A stretch of 64,000 bases of DNA from Porphyromonadaceae bacterium W3.11 (GCA_030434245.1 JAUISX010000004.1:124001-188000); one strand, 5' to 3'. Shown: positions 52,527-62,971, numbered from the stretch's first letter. Notes: a model not told the origin generated them from the sequence alone. Translations and numbers: made by a program.

Positions 52527-53111
52527 TTAAAATTCTAACTCTAAACCTATCATTAACTCCTCAGGCGTAAAGTGAATACCAAATCCATTAGCTGAGATAC
52601 CTGGCTCTTCACCTGAGAAGAAATTGTCTCTATAACCTAAAAATCCCATACGCAAGCATAGACATAGCCCCTCTGTTAGATCAAGGCACGCCCCTGGGCG
52701 AATCCCTACCTCAAAACCGTTCTGCCACGGTTCGCTACCAACACGCTGAGTATTAAAACCGACATTTCCATCTAAATATAAATTAAATGGCTCTCGATGC
52801 AGATAATAGTATCGAACAAATGGTGCCACTCTCATTTCCTGAACTTTACGACCCTCTGACTCCTTATGAAGTCCATAGCCTAATAATACACCTACAGCCC
52901 AATCATCACTTATAAAATACCCCAGTTCAGGGTGTAAATGCAGCGAAGTACTCTCCTCCTTATTATCGTGCCATATACTGGCTACTCCTCCTATGAACCA
53001 CTCTGCATGATGATCGTGTATGTTCGTTTTATCATCCTCCGCATTCAAAATTATCGGAGATACACTCAAAATGATTAAGATAATAACAACTCTACTAATT
53101 GTCTCCTTCAT
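52527..53111 (-). CDS. small outer-membrane beta-barrel protein
   Basis: A signal peptide (residues 1-24, ending LNAE) and an eight-strand-like barrel pattern (HPELGYFISDDWAVGVLLGYG, RVAPFVRYYYL, FNLYLDGNVGF, FEVGIRPGACL) that ends with a terminal phenylalanine, as outer-membrane proteins do. 194 residues, similar in layout to the OMP_b-brl family. It stands alone after a long leader from its promoter. The function is not known. Confidence 0.75.
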   Translation of the reverse strand: MKETISRVVIILIILSVSPIILNAEDDKTNIHDHHAEWFIGGVASIWHDNKEESTSLHLHPELGYFISDDWAVGVLLGYGLHKESEGRKVQEMRVAPFVRYYYLHREPFNLYLDGNVGFNTQRVGSEPWQNGFEVGIRPGACLDLTEGLCLCLRMGFLGYRDNFFSGEEPGISANGFGIHFTPEELMIGLELEF

Positions 53112-53683
53112 CTCTTCAATATTTATGTTTACTTTATGGGATTACAGTAACAAGGATTCCTTTCGCCATACAGCACCTATCACCGCTACAGCTTTAGCAT
53201 ACTCTTCAACGTTACATTGAGTATTACACATATGGGAAAATATCCTTGTTGGGCAAATATAAGCTTTATTCCCAAAGAAATAAAAAATTCCATAGAATAA
53301 CGTTAAAAACCCCTACTTTTAGGTATGCTTTAGGACATTATATAATACGTGAAAAGAGAAAAAAGAACATTTAGATCGCCTTCTGTATTTGAGTACAAAA
53401 ACCAGAGTTGACTCATTAAATCATTTATACTTACTTATATTAAAGCTTTCTCCGTTAGAGAAGTAACACACATATGAGGTCGAATAAACCTGACAAAGCA
53501 CCATCCTAATACAGGACTAACAGAAAAATCAATAGAAGCACGTCTTTTCTCTGCAATCCAACAACTATAACCCCTTTAAGTTACCCAGATTGCTAGTAAA
53601 GTGGTAAATTACACTCGATTTTTTGGGGAGTCGAACGTTAACGGCAAGCATAAATAACTTAATCGTATATCCACTATATTATT
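53112..53683. other. divergent intergenic region before the S9 peptidase gene
   Basis: 570 bases that hold the minus-strand promoter above; on the plus strand I see no clear -7 box for the peptidase, and no gene or RNA. Short open frames here show no family resemblance. Confidence 0.4.
53254..53261 (-). promoter_or_regulatory. -7 box for the outer-membrane protein gene
   Basis: The minus strand reads TATATTTG, giving a leader of about 135 bases. Confidence 0.4.
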
Positions 53684-56191
53684 ATGAAGAAAATTTCATT
53701 TTTACTTTGTCTTTTGCTGACACCTCTTGTGCTACTAGCACAGAATGATACTATATCTATCAGTAAACTGGGTTCAATGCACCCTGTGAGTGTCAGCCAA
53801 CTTCCATTTATGGCTGACAGCATCAATATCACAGGGGAGAAATATGACCCTACATCCCTACTAAAGCCAATAGCTAACTTTGACTTTTCTAACCCTAAAA
53901 CAAGAATCGTAGAGAGCAATGGCGAGGGCATTTATACGATTTCGACAAAAGGACAATTATTAAGGACTTATGCGGTTAGTCTATTATCCGATAAGTATGA
54001 AAAGGTATCTCTATTGATCGAAAGTAATGTCCCATACTTCGCTAGTCTAGATGGCAGCAAGGTGGCAAAGAGCACTCAATTCAAGGATCAGCTCAGTACA
54101 CCATCCACACATACATTACAATTGACACCTAGCCGATCCCATCTGCTCGTTTTCCAAATTATCTCAAGTGACGAGAAGGACTCATCGTTCCGCCTTCGAT
54201 TGGCTCCAGAGAGCGATAATAGCAATCTACAGGTCCGCTTGGACAATAAAGAGTACCTGAGTCTTGAATATATGATGACAGGTAAGAGCTTATACTCCAC
54301 ATCTGTCTCCCCATCAGGAAAATACATGCTGTTAATTTCACGTGAAAGCATTAATAACAAGTCGCATTATAGCACTACGTTGTACGAAGAAGGTCAGCCT
54401 AAAGCTCAACTCCCAGAAGAGTTTCAATTCGCATCCTGGATGCCCTCTTCAGACCGCCTCTATACGACTAGAAAAGACGATAATGGGAGACACCTCGTCA
54501 CTTTTGATCCTAGCACATTCCAAACCGAAGTCTTAGCTAAGGACCTCCCTAAGGGTGGTTTCAGCATATCCCCATCTGAAGACGCTCTTATCTTTATGGT
54601 CGAACAAGAAGGTCCTAAGAAGGGCGAGATTATTGAAAGAGTAATGGGCAGATACGACCGTATGGATGGTTACAGAGATCGTACCTTCTTGGCTTACTAT
54701 GATTTAAAAACAGGGGTCTATCGCCCTCTAACATACGGCTATCGCTCTACTGCCCTACACAGTATCAGCAATGATGGTAAGGAGATCATATTCAGCAACT
54801 CCATAGATACGACCAAAAGCCCATTCTCAGAGGGGACCTACTATACCATGAACTTAGAGACCCTTGAAGTAACTACACTTTTTGAAAATTCGTCATCCAT
54901 TAGTAGGATCAACTACACTTCTGATCCTAGATACCTTTTGATCTCAGGCGATGCAAACGCTTTCGAGGGCATCGGTATAAATCTCCCAGAAGGGATGGTC
55001 GTAAACACATACGATGGACAGCTATTTCTCTATGACCTGAAGGAGAAAAAAGCATTCCCCCTAACCAAAGAGTTTGATCCAAGTGTGGGTTCGGTAAAGG
55101 TACTTCCTGACGCATTCGTCGCATACTTCACCGCTGAGAATAAGGATAGAAAATCTCTTTATCGCCTAGACCTCAAGAGTCGAAAGATCACTCAAGTCGC
55201 AACAACTGAGGATCTTGTTCGCTCATTCGATGTAAACAATACTGGGAAAGTACTTTCATACACTGGACAGAGTGCTTTGAATAGCGATCGCTTTTATTCT
55301 ATTAAGAATAATAGGGAGCATCTGATTTTAGACTTATCCAAAGAAAAGATCCAAAACATAGTCCTTGGTGAGATGCACGACTGGAACTATACCATGCCAA
55401 ATGGCGATAACGTACAAGGTCGATACTACTTACCACCAAACTTCGATGCGAGCAAGAAATACCCTATGCTTGTCTATTACTATGGCGGAACCTCACCAAC
55501 TTCACGATTCTTCGAGGGGTCATACTCCTTGCCAATGTTTGCGGGTCAGGGATATATTGTATTAACTGTTAACCCAAGTGGAACCACTGGCTTTGGACAG
55601 GAGTATTCATCTAGACATGTCAACGCCTGGGGTAAAGTAACAGCTGACGAAATCATCGCGGCTACAAAGGGGTTCTGTGCTGAGCATGCCTTTGTAAATG
55701 CTGATAAAATCGGATGCCTTGGTGCCAGCTACGGGGGCTTTATGACCCAATACCTTCAGACCGTTACAGACATCTTTGCAGCAGCGGTCAGCCACGCAGG
55801 TATCAGTGCTATCTCATCATATTGGGGTGAAGGCACATGGGGCATCGGCTATTGTACAGTTGCCAATAATGAAAGCTATCCGTGGAATAATGCTGAGCTC
55901 TTTGTGAAGCAGAGCCCGCTCTTCAATGCAGATAAGATAAATACGCCTATCCTACTCCTCCATGGTACTGCTGATACTAATGTGCCTATAGGCGAAAGTA
56001 TCCAGATGTACAATGCTCTGAAAATTCTAGGCAAGGAGGTTGAATTTATCAAGGTGCATGGCGAAGATCATATCATCACAGATCCTATCAAAAAGATTGA
56101 ATGGAGTCGCTCGATCTTTGCTTGGTTCCAAAAGTGGCTCAAAGATGACCCGACTTGGTGGAATGACCGTAACCCAGAGGTTAATCTATAA
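53684..56191 (+). CDS. S9 family (DPP4-like) peptidase
   Basis: Prolyl-oligopeptidase-family serine exopeptidase, probably periplasmic. A signal peptide (MKKISFLLCLLLTPLVLLAQ) leads into an eight-bladed beta-propeller-like region (about 80-560) and an alpha/beta-hydrolase domain (580-835). The nucleophile is Ser682 in GASYGGFM; the acid is in HGTADTNVP and the histidine in VHGEDHII. Such peptidases support growth on peptides in asaccharolytic Bacteroidales. 835 residues, complete. Confidence 0.92.
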   Translation: MKKISFLLCLLLTPLVLLAQNDTISISKLGSMHPVSVSQLPFMADSINITGEKYDPTSLLKPIANFDFSNPKTRIVESNGEGIYTISTKGQLLRTYAVSLLSDKYEKVSLLIESNVPYFASLDGSKVAKSTQFKDQLSTPSTHTLQLTPSRSHLLVFQIISSDEKDSSFRLRLAPESDNSNLQVRLDNKEYLSLEYMMTGKSLYSTSVSPSGKYMLLISRESINNKSHYSTTLYEEGQPKAQLPEEFQFASWMPSSDRLYTTRKDDNGRHLVTFDPSTFQTEVLAKDLPKGGFSISPSEDALIFMVEQEGPKKGEIIERVMGRYDRMDGYRDRTFLAYYDLKTGVYRPLTYGYRSTALHSISNDGKEIIFSNSIDTTKSPFSEGTYYTMNLETLEVTTLFENSSSISRINYTSDPRYLLISGDANAFEGIGINLPEGMVVNTYDGQLFLYDLKEKKAFPLTKEFDPSVGSVKVLPDAFVAYFTAENKDRKSLYRLDLKSRKITQVATTEDLVRSFDVNNTGKVLSYTGQSALNSDRFYSIKNNREHLILDLSKEKIQNIVLGEMHDWNYTMPNGDNVQGRYYLPPNFDASKKYPMLVYYYGGTSPTSRFFEGSYSLPMFAGQGYIVLTVNPSGTTGFGQEYSSRHVNAWGKVTADEIIAATKGFCAEHAFVNADKIGCLGASYGGFMTQYLQTVTDIFAAAVSHAGISAISSYWGEGTWGIGYCTVANNESYPWNNAELFVKQSPLFNADKINTPILLLHGTADTNVPIGESIQMYNALKILGKEVEFIKVHGEDHIITDPIKKIEWSRSIFAWFQKWLKDDPTWWNDRNPEVNL

Positions 56192-56209
56192 AGTAGGTAA
56201 GAAAATATG

Positions 56210-56217
56210 TATCTTTG
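56210..56217 (+). promoter_or_regulatory. -7 box for proS
   Basis: TATCTTTG matches TAnnTTTG, 37 bases before the proS ATG. Confidence 0.55.
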
Positions 56218-56254
56218 TGCATTGATAATTACAGACTAATAATAATCCAAAAAA

Positions 56255-57739
56255 ATGGCAAAGCAGATAAAAGAACTCACTTCTCGGAGTGAAAATTATT
56301 CCCAGTGGTACAATGACCTCGTCATTAAGGCAGACCTAGCTGAGAATTCTGATGTGCGTGGCTGCATGGTAATCAAGCCATACGGCTATGCTATCTGGGA
56401 GAAGATGCAAAGCATCCTCGATCGGATGTTCAAAGAGACAGGACACTATAACGCCTATTTTCCACTCTTCATCCCTAAGTCATTTCTAAGTAAAGAGGCT
56501 GACCACGTTGAGGGTTTTGCTAAAGAGTGTGCCGTCGTAACCCACTATCGCCTTAAGAACAACCCTGACGGATCAGGAGTGGTAGTAGACCCTGAAGCTA
56601 AACTAGAGGAAGAGCTTATCGTACGCCCTACTTCTGAAACCATTATATGGAATACATACAAGGGGTGGATACAGTCTTGGAGAGACCTACCAATCCTATG
56701 TAATCAGTGGGCTAACGTAGTTAGATGGGAAATGCGAACAAGGTTATTTTTAAGAACCGCTGAATTTCTATGGCAGGAAGGGCATACAGCTCATGCGACT
56801 AAGGAGGAGGCTCTTGAGGAAACCATTAAAATGATTAATATATACTCCGAGTTTGCTCAAAAGTACATGGCTATGCCGGTGATCATCGGGCATAAGAGCG
56901 AGACTGAACGTTTTGCCGGAGCCCTTGATACCTACACCATTGAAGCATTGATGCAAGACGGGAAAGCCTTACAAAGCGGAACGAGTCACTTCCTAGGACA
57001 GAACTTTGCAAAGGCATTTGACGTCACTTTTGCCAATAAAGAAGGTGAGCAAGAGCTAGTATGGGCAACATCCTGGGGCGTTAGTACACGACTCATGGGA
57101 GCGTTAATCATGTCACACTCTGATGATAATGGATTAGTACTACCTCCTGCACTAGCTCCTATCCAGGTAGTGATTGTTCCTATCTACAAGTCGGCCGACC
57201 AGCTTGAGGATATATCAAATAAGCTACAACCAATCATAGACCAATTGCGAAAGCATGGTGTTTCGGTTAAGTTTGACGACTCTGATAATAAGAAGCCAGG
57301 CTGGAAGTTTGCTGAATATGAGCTTAAAGGGGTTCCCGTACGCCTAGCAATTGGTGGACGTGATCTCGAAAATGGCACCATAGAAGTAATGCGTAGGGAC
57401 ACCTTGAGCAAAGAAACTAAGCCAATTGAGGGCATTGCCGAATATATTGAGTCATTGCTGGACGAGATTCAGGATAACATATTCCAGAAAGCACTCAAGT
57501 TCCGAGAAGAGAATACCACCATCGTTAATTCTTACGAAGAATTTAAGGAGGTACTTGATACTAAGGGAGGCTTCATCCTAGCTCACTGGGACGGAACTCC
57601 TGAGACAGAAGAGGCCATAAAAGAGGAGACAAAAGCAACCATCCGCTGTATTCCACTTGAGGGAGATACCACTCCAGGTACTTGTATCTATAGTGGTAAG
57701 CCTTCCAAGCAAAGGGTCCTTTTTGCAAGAGCTTATTAA
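56255..57739 (+). CDS. proS: prolyl-tRNA synthetase, archaeal/eukaryotic type
   Basis: Charges tRNA-Pro. It has class II motifs ([35 protein letters not shown]) and the C-terminal anticodon-binding domain followed by the ProRS-specific zinc-domain remnant, ending ARAY. At 494 residues it has no editing insertion, so it is the type 3 (archaeal-like) enzyme typical for Bacteroidota. It has its own promoter and terminator. Confidence 0.96.
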   Translation: MAKQIKELTSRSENYSQWYNDLVIKADLAENSDVRGCMVIKPYGYAIWEKMQSILDRMFKETGHYNAYFPLFIPKSFLSKEADHVEGFAKECAVVTHYRLKNNPDGSGVVVDPEAKLEEELIVRPTSETIIWNTYKGWIQSWRDLPILCNQWANVVRWEMRTRLFLRTAEFLWQEGHTAHATKEEALEETIKMINIYSEFAQKYMAMPVIIGHKSETERFAGALDTYTIEALMQDGKALQSGTSHFLGQNFAKAFDVTFANKEGEQELVWATSWGVSTRLMGALIMSHSDDNGLVLPPALAPIQVVIVPIYKSADQLEDISNKLQPIIDQLRKHGVSVKFDDSDNKKPGWKFAEYELKGVPVRLAIGGRDLENGTIEVMRRDTLSKETKPIEGIAEYIESLLDEIQDNIFQKALKFREENTTIVNSYEEFKEVLDTKGGFILAHWDGTPETEEAIKEETKATIRCIPLEGDTTPGTCIYSGKPSKQRVLFARAY

Positions 57740-57764
57740 TGAATTTTCAATAGTTCAATACACC

Positions 57765-57815
57765 ACCTCCCCCTCTGTGTCACGTAGTAAAATGTACACA
57801 TTGGGGGAGGTTTTT
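57765..57815 (+). terminator. terminator after proS
   Basis: ACCTCCCCC and GGGGGAGGT with an inner TGTGT/ACACA form a long stem, followed by TTTTT. It lies 11 bases before the next gene's ATG. Confidence 0.8.
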
Positions 57816-57825
57816 ATTAATCTTA

Positions 57826-58632
57826 ATGACACTGATAACAGGCTCTATAACCTTGATAGCTATAGCATTAATAGCCATAGCCCTTTGGAGCTATATCGCA
57901 GAGCGAAAGAGGATGGCTCCGCTCCAAAGGATTAATTCGACCAAAGGGTATGTAGTTAGGGAAGTAGAGCAGAAGAATCGGGATTGGGAAAACCTCTTCT
58001 CCATTCCTCGAGCAAAAGAGGATGCCACTCCTAAATACGCTATAATAGACATTCAAACGACAGGATTATGTACCATTGAGGACAAAGAGGATAGAATAGT
58101 AGAACTCACATGGCTAATTCTTGATAGTGAGTACAACGAAATCCGTCGTGGTGTCAGGAGGGTCTTGCAAAAAACAACCGGTTCAGAGGACGCAAAGCGA
58201 GTACATCATATCAGTGAAGCAACACTTATGACCACAGGAGAAGAGGAGAAGGTGGTGCTACAGGCGTTTTGGAAGGATGTTAGTGAGGTTCCCATTTGGG
58301 TCTTTCACAATGCAAAGTTTGACTTGAGCATCTTACACGCAGCCTTCCGAGATCTCTTACCGTCTCTTGAATCAGAATTGCTTAATCACACGGCACTCTG
58401 TACAATGACCTACCTAACAGCAGATAAGTCACGTGATAATCAATACCCATCCCTTATTAACCTCACATCTTCTTTTTACCCCTCGTCAGCCATCCATCTA
58501 CGACAATCACACATCATATCCTTTCGTAATGCCTGCCTAACTCGGGCATGTCTCATCAAGCTACTCGCACTATATCCTCAGTTGCTAGCCGCTAATTATC
58601 CACTCTCGGCTTCGGATCACCTCAAACAATGA
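57826..58632 (+). CDS. membrane-anchored DnaQ-fold protein with degenerate active site
   Basis: An N-terminal membrane helix (5-24) precedes a 3'-5' exonuclease (DEDDh, RNase T-like) fold: YAIIDIQTTG (71-80) stands where DxETTG is expected, so the first metal-binding Glu is Gln77; HNAKFDLSIL (161-170) keeps the second motif with Asp166. No clear H-x4-D third motif is seen in the C-terminal part. 268 residues. It may be an inactive nuclease or one with altered chemistry. It has no operon partner. Confidence 0.75.
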   Translation: MTLITGSITLIAIALIAIALWSYIAERKRMAPLQRINSTKGYVVREVEQKNRDWENLFSIPRAKEDATPKYAIIDIQTTGLCTIEDKEDRIVELTWLILDSEYNEIRRGVRRVLQKTTGSEDAKRVHHISEATLMTTGEEEKVVLQAFWKDVSEVPIWVFHNAKFDLSILHAAFRDLLPSLESELLNHTALCTMTYLTADKSRDNQYPSLINLTSSFYPSSAIHLRQSHIISFRNACLTRACLIKLLALYPQLLAANYPLSASDHLKQ

Positions 58633-58851
58633 ATGACCATTTAGCTGCGTGCAGAAATAATCACTCTCACTCCAATCAATATGACTAACGAAACTTAGAC
58701 CTAAAAGATAGCCTTTAGAAGCTACTCTGGGCATATCATCAACCATTTACACTAATCTATTTAGTGAGCTTATTTTGCTCGTCGTATCAACTTGAATATA
58801 GGTAATAAAATGAATGGATTTTTCAGAAGAAGACACCTCTAAAAGTGGACT

Positions 58852-58911
58852 ATTTTCTTATCATGAGGAAAAGAATCCGTTCTCATATAAAAGAATTATT
58901 TTTCCTATGAG
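58852..58911. repeat. palindromic intergenic repeat, copy 2
   Basis: CATGAGGAAAA and TTTTTCCTATGAG face each other around TTCTCATATAAAAG. The part from 58879 resembles 37507-37541. Confidence 0.4.
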
Positions 58912-59109
58912 AAGAAGATCTCTTTCATATAACTAAAAACCCCCTGCCTATTGGCACTACCTCAAGTGGCTTTAGCTACGGTCTTCATCCTCTTTATTTC
59001 TCTCTATAGGACAGCGGGTTATAAATAAATCCACTCTATTAGTAATCGTTTTTGAAGCGATTGATCTAAAAAGACTTACATTTTTATTTCGAAGATTCTC
59101 TATTATGAT

Positions 59110-59117
59110 TAACTTTG
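59110..59117 (+). promoter_or_regulatory. -7 box for the retropepsin-like lipoprotein gene
   Basis: TAACTTTG matches TAnnTTTG, 39 bases before the ATG at 59157. Confidence 0.5.
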
Positions 59118-59156
59118 AGATAAAGATAGTCGCCTTACTTAATAGTGTATAAAGAA

Positions 59157-60410
59157 ATGAAGAATATCCTCCGACTTACGATAATCATAATATTAGTCTG
59201 CTCAGCTTGTTCCTCACCAACCGTGAGCATACGTCGTGCTATACATGAAAAGCAGGATCACCACATCTCTTATGCGTCTTGGGGAAAAGCAGTTAACGAT
59301 GCAGACTTTACCGTTGCACGAAAGATGACTGATAATATCGCAGATGTAGAGGTCATTGATGCTTTTGAAACTCTATTCGAGGGAGATGTTGATAAGGCTA
59401 GAAGCATATTTAAGAAAACAGAAAGCGAGGAGCACAGTTACCTGGAATCCCTCATGCTTCCCTACTACTTTTATCATGGGATGCATAAGGAGTGTCACGC
59501 GTTAGCGAAAGAAATAGGAAATGATCTGTACTCACTATCTGGAATCTTAGGAACTAATCCTGAGCCTCATTTTTCATGGGGTGCAGATAACGTAACACTA
59601 CCAATCCTTTCATTCAACTACGGAGGTACACCTATCATCGAGGTCGTTCTGAATGGTAAGAGCTTGAGATTTATCGTAGATACAGGCTGTTCGTCCACAA
59701 CCATCTCTGAAGAGACTGCTAATGAATGCAATATTCATCAGCTAGAGCAATCAATTCCAATGATTGATGCTAACAAATCAAGCTCTGAAGCAAGTGCTGG
59801 GATTGCAGAGCAAATAATACTTGGAGACCTCTCCATAAGCCACCAGCCTATCTTTATAGTGAAAAATCTATCCCTAGACTTTTTCGGCATCTCAATTGGT
59901 AAGATGGATGGTATTATTGGTTGGGATATCCTTCAACAGCTAAATGTGGTGATTAATTGGGGTGAAAAGTATATTCGTCTGTCTAAACCCAATCGGACAA
60001 GAGTGAACGAACCTAATCTGCACGCCATCACATCGCCATTTGTGACGGTAAGAGATGAACAAGGTATTAAATATTACCTGCACTTAGATACTGGAGCGAA
60101 GCAGACAGAGCTATTCCAAAAGGCATTAGACAAAGGGAATTTGAAATACTCTAAGAATGGAAACAAGATTAGCTTCGGGGTCAATTCAACCAAGCGAACA
60201 AGTTCCAAGAGGGTAAAGAACTTCACATTAAGCCTAGGACAGCATCAATTCTACTTCGATAAAATAATTGCTACTGAAGAATCTGATATTAGTGGTTTTG
60301 TGAAACTTGATGGGAGAATGGGGACCGATATCTTCAGAGAGGGAGCCATCGAAATAGACTACCAAGCTGGATATATTCGATACCTCAGCAAGGAAGGAAT
60401 AGCTGACTAA
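59157..60410 (+). CDS. retropepsin-like aspartic protease lipoprotein
   Basis: Two aspartyl-protease-like domains: DTGCSSTTIS with Asp175 and the second DTGAKQTEL with Asp311, each followed by the strand that ends in DGIIGWDIL or GRMGTDIF. They form one pseudo-dimeric active site in a single chain. The N terminus (MKNILRLTIIIILVCSAC) is a lipoprotein-like signal, with Cys18 as probable lipid site, although the -3 residue is an unusual Cys. I start at the ATG at 59157; an in-frame GTG lies at 59145. Substrate unknown. Confidence 0.82.
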   Translation: MKNILRLTIIIILVCSACSSPTVSIRRAIHEKQDHHISYASWGKAVNDADFTVARKMTDNIADVEVIDAFETLFEGDVDKARSIFKKTESEEHSYLESLMLPYYFYHGMHKECHALAKEIGNDLYSLSGILGTNPEPHFSWGADNVTLPILSFNYGGTPIIEVVLNGKSLRFIVDTGCSSTTISEETANECNIHQLEQSIPMIDANKSSSEASAGIAEQIILGDLSISHQPIFIVKNLSLDFFGISIGKMDGIIGWDILQQLNVVINWGEKYIRLSKPNRTRVNEPNLHAITSPFVTVRDEQGIKYYLHLDTGAKQTELFQKALDKGNLKYSKNGNKISFGVNSTKRTSSKRVKNFTLSLGQHQFYFDKIIATEESDISGFVKLDGRMGTDIFREGAIEIDYQAGYIRYLSKEGIAD

Positions 60411-60461
60411 CGATGAGAAGTCGGCCCGACCTATTCTCAATAGTATTAAGGTGGGAAGATG

Positions 60462-61502
60462 TTATCTCAAACGAAGGACATCACCTTCCTGTGGGATATA
60501 ATCACCAGGGAGTTGATTCAGCTTATAGATAACCTTCAGTTGCACTCCATATCGCTGAGCGATGTCATGAATAGACTCCCCTACCGTAACCACGTGTTCG
60601 TAATACGGAGGAGTGGCTCTATTTAGCTTCTTCTGAAGGTACACAACATCTCCCTTCTCAAGTGGATAGCCCTCAGGTAGCTCGTTATATCGGGTTAGCT
60701 TACGCTCTGATATATCCACATCCTGAGCTATATCACTCATGGTATCCCCCTCGTCAGCAAGGACGTAGAGCAATCCATAACTAATGTATATCTCACGTTC
60801 CTTCTCTGTCGTCGGCGAAGGCTGGAATGTCGGAGGTGTCGTCGGTGCATGCTTGGCTATAGGAGCTTCCTTCTTCACTTCTCTCTTAGGCTGAGACGGT
60901 CTATTGTACACGTAGTTACGGCCTACGTTTCCATTATCAATAAGGTATAATTGATAATCCTCTATGATCTTAATCAACTTATTGGCATATCCTCTATCAG
61001 TAGCATATCCTGCTTTTTGAAGACCTTTTGCCCAGCCTTTGTAGTCAGTTGGATTAAGGAGAAAAAGCCTCTTGTACCGAGTTTGCTGGAGGAAGTTTGC
61101 ATGATCCTCATACGAATCTGCAGGATCTCCATATGATCTGAAGCACTCATTCGGACGGTCATCGGTATGATAGGCTCGCCCACCTCTCCAGGAGCTATGA
61201 CACTTGATACCGAAGTGGTTATTATGCTGTGAAGCGAGAGTACTCCCACCGGCTCCACTCTCTAATAACCCCTGTGCTAGAGTGATACTAGCGGGAATAC
61301 CATATTGTCTCTGATTTCGCAAAGCAGTAGCAGCATACATCTCTATATATCTATTATAGGCGGCATTTGGTCCGTATGCTGTAATATGCACACCTTCTGC
61401 AGATGAGGGGTTATAGCTCTTAGCACTTCTACGGCTACCCCCACATCCCGTCATGATGAGGAGCGTAAAAATAAATATTAGAGAATAATAAAGCTGCTTC
61501 AT
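60462..61502 (-). CDS. N-acetylglucosaminidase (FlgJ/GH73-like) lipoprotein with two LysM domains
   Basis: Peptidoglycan hydrolase. A lipobox (LLIMTGC) precedes a glucosaminidase domain (about 50-195: YGIPASITLAQGLLESGAGG, with the catalytic Glu, then NNHFGIKCHSSW). A Pro-rich linker and two LysM domains follow (about 240-285 and 300-346, ending DYIPQEGDVLRL), which bind glycan. 346 residues. It is the last gene of the aspS-cutC-comB operon, 14 bases after comB. Confidence 0.9.
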   Translation of the reverse strand: MKQLYYSLIFIFTLLIMTGCGGSRRSAKSYNPSSAEGVHITAYGPNAAYNRYIEMYAATALRNQRQYGIPASITLAQGLLESGAGGSTLASQHNNHFGIKCHSSWRGGRAYHTDDRPNECFRSYGDPADSYEDHANFLQQTRYKRLFLLNPTDYKGWAKGLQKAGYATDRGYANKLIKIIEDYQLYLIDNGNVGRNYVYNRPSQPKREVKKEAPIAKHAPTTPPTFQPSPTTEKEREIYISYGLLYVLADEGDTMSDIAQDVDISERKLTRYNELPEGYPLEKGDVVYLQKKLNRATPPYYEHVVTVGESIHDIAQRYGVQLKVIYKLNQLPGDYIPQEGDVLRLR

Positions 61503-61516
61503 ATCAATATGTTACC

Positions 61517-62233
61517 TTAAGTAGTTATGCAAATCATCCCATCCTTTTGAACTGTCGCAATGGGTAAAGTTTGGGACAAATCAAGAGTCATACAGTATTC
61601 GTAGGAATTATCCTTCCCAGCCGCAACCATTCTGGGATAATGGTTACTCTCCTTAGTATAATTCATCAACTGTCCTTTGTGCATACGCCATAGCTCCACA
61701 AACATCTCTGAAACATCAGTAACAGGCGTGTGTGTTTCGCTTAACGCATCTAACAGAGCGGCTGCAAAGAGAGTATCTTCCTTAGCGGGCTTGCCTTTCC
61801 ATCCTGCACACACCGCAAGGACATTCTTATCTCTACAATAGTTTGCGACGGCACTTAGATTAATAAAAGAGCCTATCACCACCTGGTGCCCTGCTTCGAT
61901 ACAGGACTTTATCGTACGCGTTCCATTCGTGGTGGTGAAGTAAATAGTCTCCCCTTCTGTGGTTTCTGGTGTGTATTCAAATGGGTCATTTCCAAACTTT
62001 GCAAAAGGGCATCGCACTACATTTCGCTCAGCTCCTACTGTACTCCCCTTTTTAGCAAAGCTCTCTGCCTCTTCAACTGTCTCGAGTGGGTAAATAGCCT
62101 TAGCACCATTCTGCAATGCTGTAATGATCGTGGATGATGCTCTGAGGACATCAATAACGACCGCCACGGAGTTTTTCTGAGGGTACTGTCCTATAAGCTC
62201 TGGAGAGGGAATTATATCAATGGGTAATTTCAT
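61517..62233 (-). CDS. comB: 2-phosphosulfolactate phosphatase family protein ComB
   Basis: ComB fold (IDVLRASSTIITALQNGA, VGAERNV, TTTNGTRTI). In methanogens it dephosphorylates phosphosulfolactate for coenzyme M; its substrate in Bacteroidota is unclear. 238 residues, complete. It overlaps cutC by four bases (ATGA), which shows translational coupling. Confidence 0.9.
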   Translation of the reverse strand: MKLPIDIIPSPELIGQYPQKNSVAVVIDVLRASSTIITALQNGAKAIYPLETVEEAESFAKKGSTVGAERNVVRCPFAKFGNDPFEYTPETTEGETIYFTTTNGTRTIKSCIEAGHQVVIGSFINLSAVANYCRDKNVLAVCAGWKGKPAKEDTLFAAALLDALSETHTPVTDVSEMFVELWRMHKGQLMNYTKESNHYPRMVAAGKDNSYEYCMTLDLSQTLPIATVQKDGMICITT

Positions 62234-62964
62234 AACTGTCTTATTACTGCTCTAACCTTTTCGACATCTGTCATCGGATATTGGTACTCATCAGCCAGAT
62301 CACTCCCACCCATAGAGATATTAGTATTGTGATACGCCATATGGCTAGGGATCATGCTCTGAAAGGAGCCGTGAAGCTCACGAACTCCAGTTTCGTTAGC
62401 TATCTTCTGAGCATTCTCAACACACACTCCTGAGCCAGCCATCACTTCAATCCGAGCATTAGCTTGATGAACCAAGCTACGAATTATAGGAATACCTTCC
62501 TCAGCGGTCTGCTTACCACCTGAGGTCAGGATACGAGAAAAGCCTAGATCTATCGCTACCTCTAGGGTGGACGATAGGTCTAGGCTCATATCAAATGCTC
62601 TATGTAACGTTACAGGAAGTCCATCTGCAGCTTCGATCAATGCTCTACAAATCTCTTTATTCAGCTGTCCATCGGCTGATAATGCCCCCACAACAAATCC
62701 ATGCACTCCTAAATCTCTAAGATAGCGGATGTCGGCTAGCATCTGCTCTACCTCTAAATCGCTATAAAGGAAATCTCCTCCTCTTGGACGAATAATGGGA
62801 AACACTGGAATATCAACCGACTCTAACGCCCCCTTCACCATCCCGGGTGATGGGGTTATACCGCCTTCTCCAAGGGCAGCACAGAGCTCAATCCGTCCTG
62901 CACCTCCCTCTTCGGCAGCGATACATGAAGCAATAGAATTAGCACAGACTTCCAAGAGTACCAT
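62230..62964 (-). CDS. cutC: CutC family protein
   Basis: TIM-barrel protein once linked to copper homeostasis; the true activity is uncertain. Motifs LEVCANSIASCIAAEEGGAGRIELC, VTLHRAFD and LTSGGKQTA are read as family features. 244 residues, complete. It lies seven bases after aspS and overlaps comB. Confidence 0.92.
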   Translation of the reverse strand: MVLLEVCANSIASCIAAEEGGAGRIELCAALGEGGITPSPGMVKGALESVDIPVFPIIRPRGGDFLYSDLEVEQMLADIRYLRDLGVHGFVVGALSADGQLNKEICRALIEAADGLPVTLHRAFDMSLDLSSTLEVAIDLGFSRILTSGGKQTAEEGIPIIRSLVHQANARIEVMAGSGVCVENAQKIANETGVRELHGSFQSMIPSHMAYHNTNISMGGSDLADEYQYPMTDVEKVRAVIRQL

Positions 62965-62971
62965 ACTCCGA

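Larger units (their letters stand above)
58633..59156. other. intergenic region before the retropepsin-like gene
   Basis: About 520 bases without a gene. It contains the palindromic repeat at 58852-58911 and a TAACTTTG promoter box (59110-59117) 39 bases before the ATG at 59157. Confidence 0.5.

Noticed and set aside
53020-53220. 66-codon plus-strand frame overlapping the outer-membrane protein start
   Set aside because: Antisense to a signal-peptide-encoding gene and its leader; no family resemblance.
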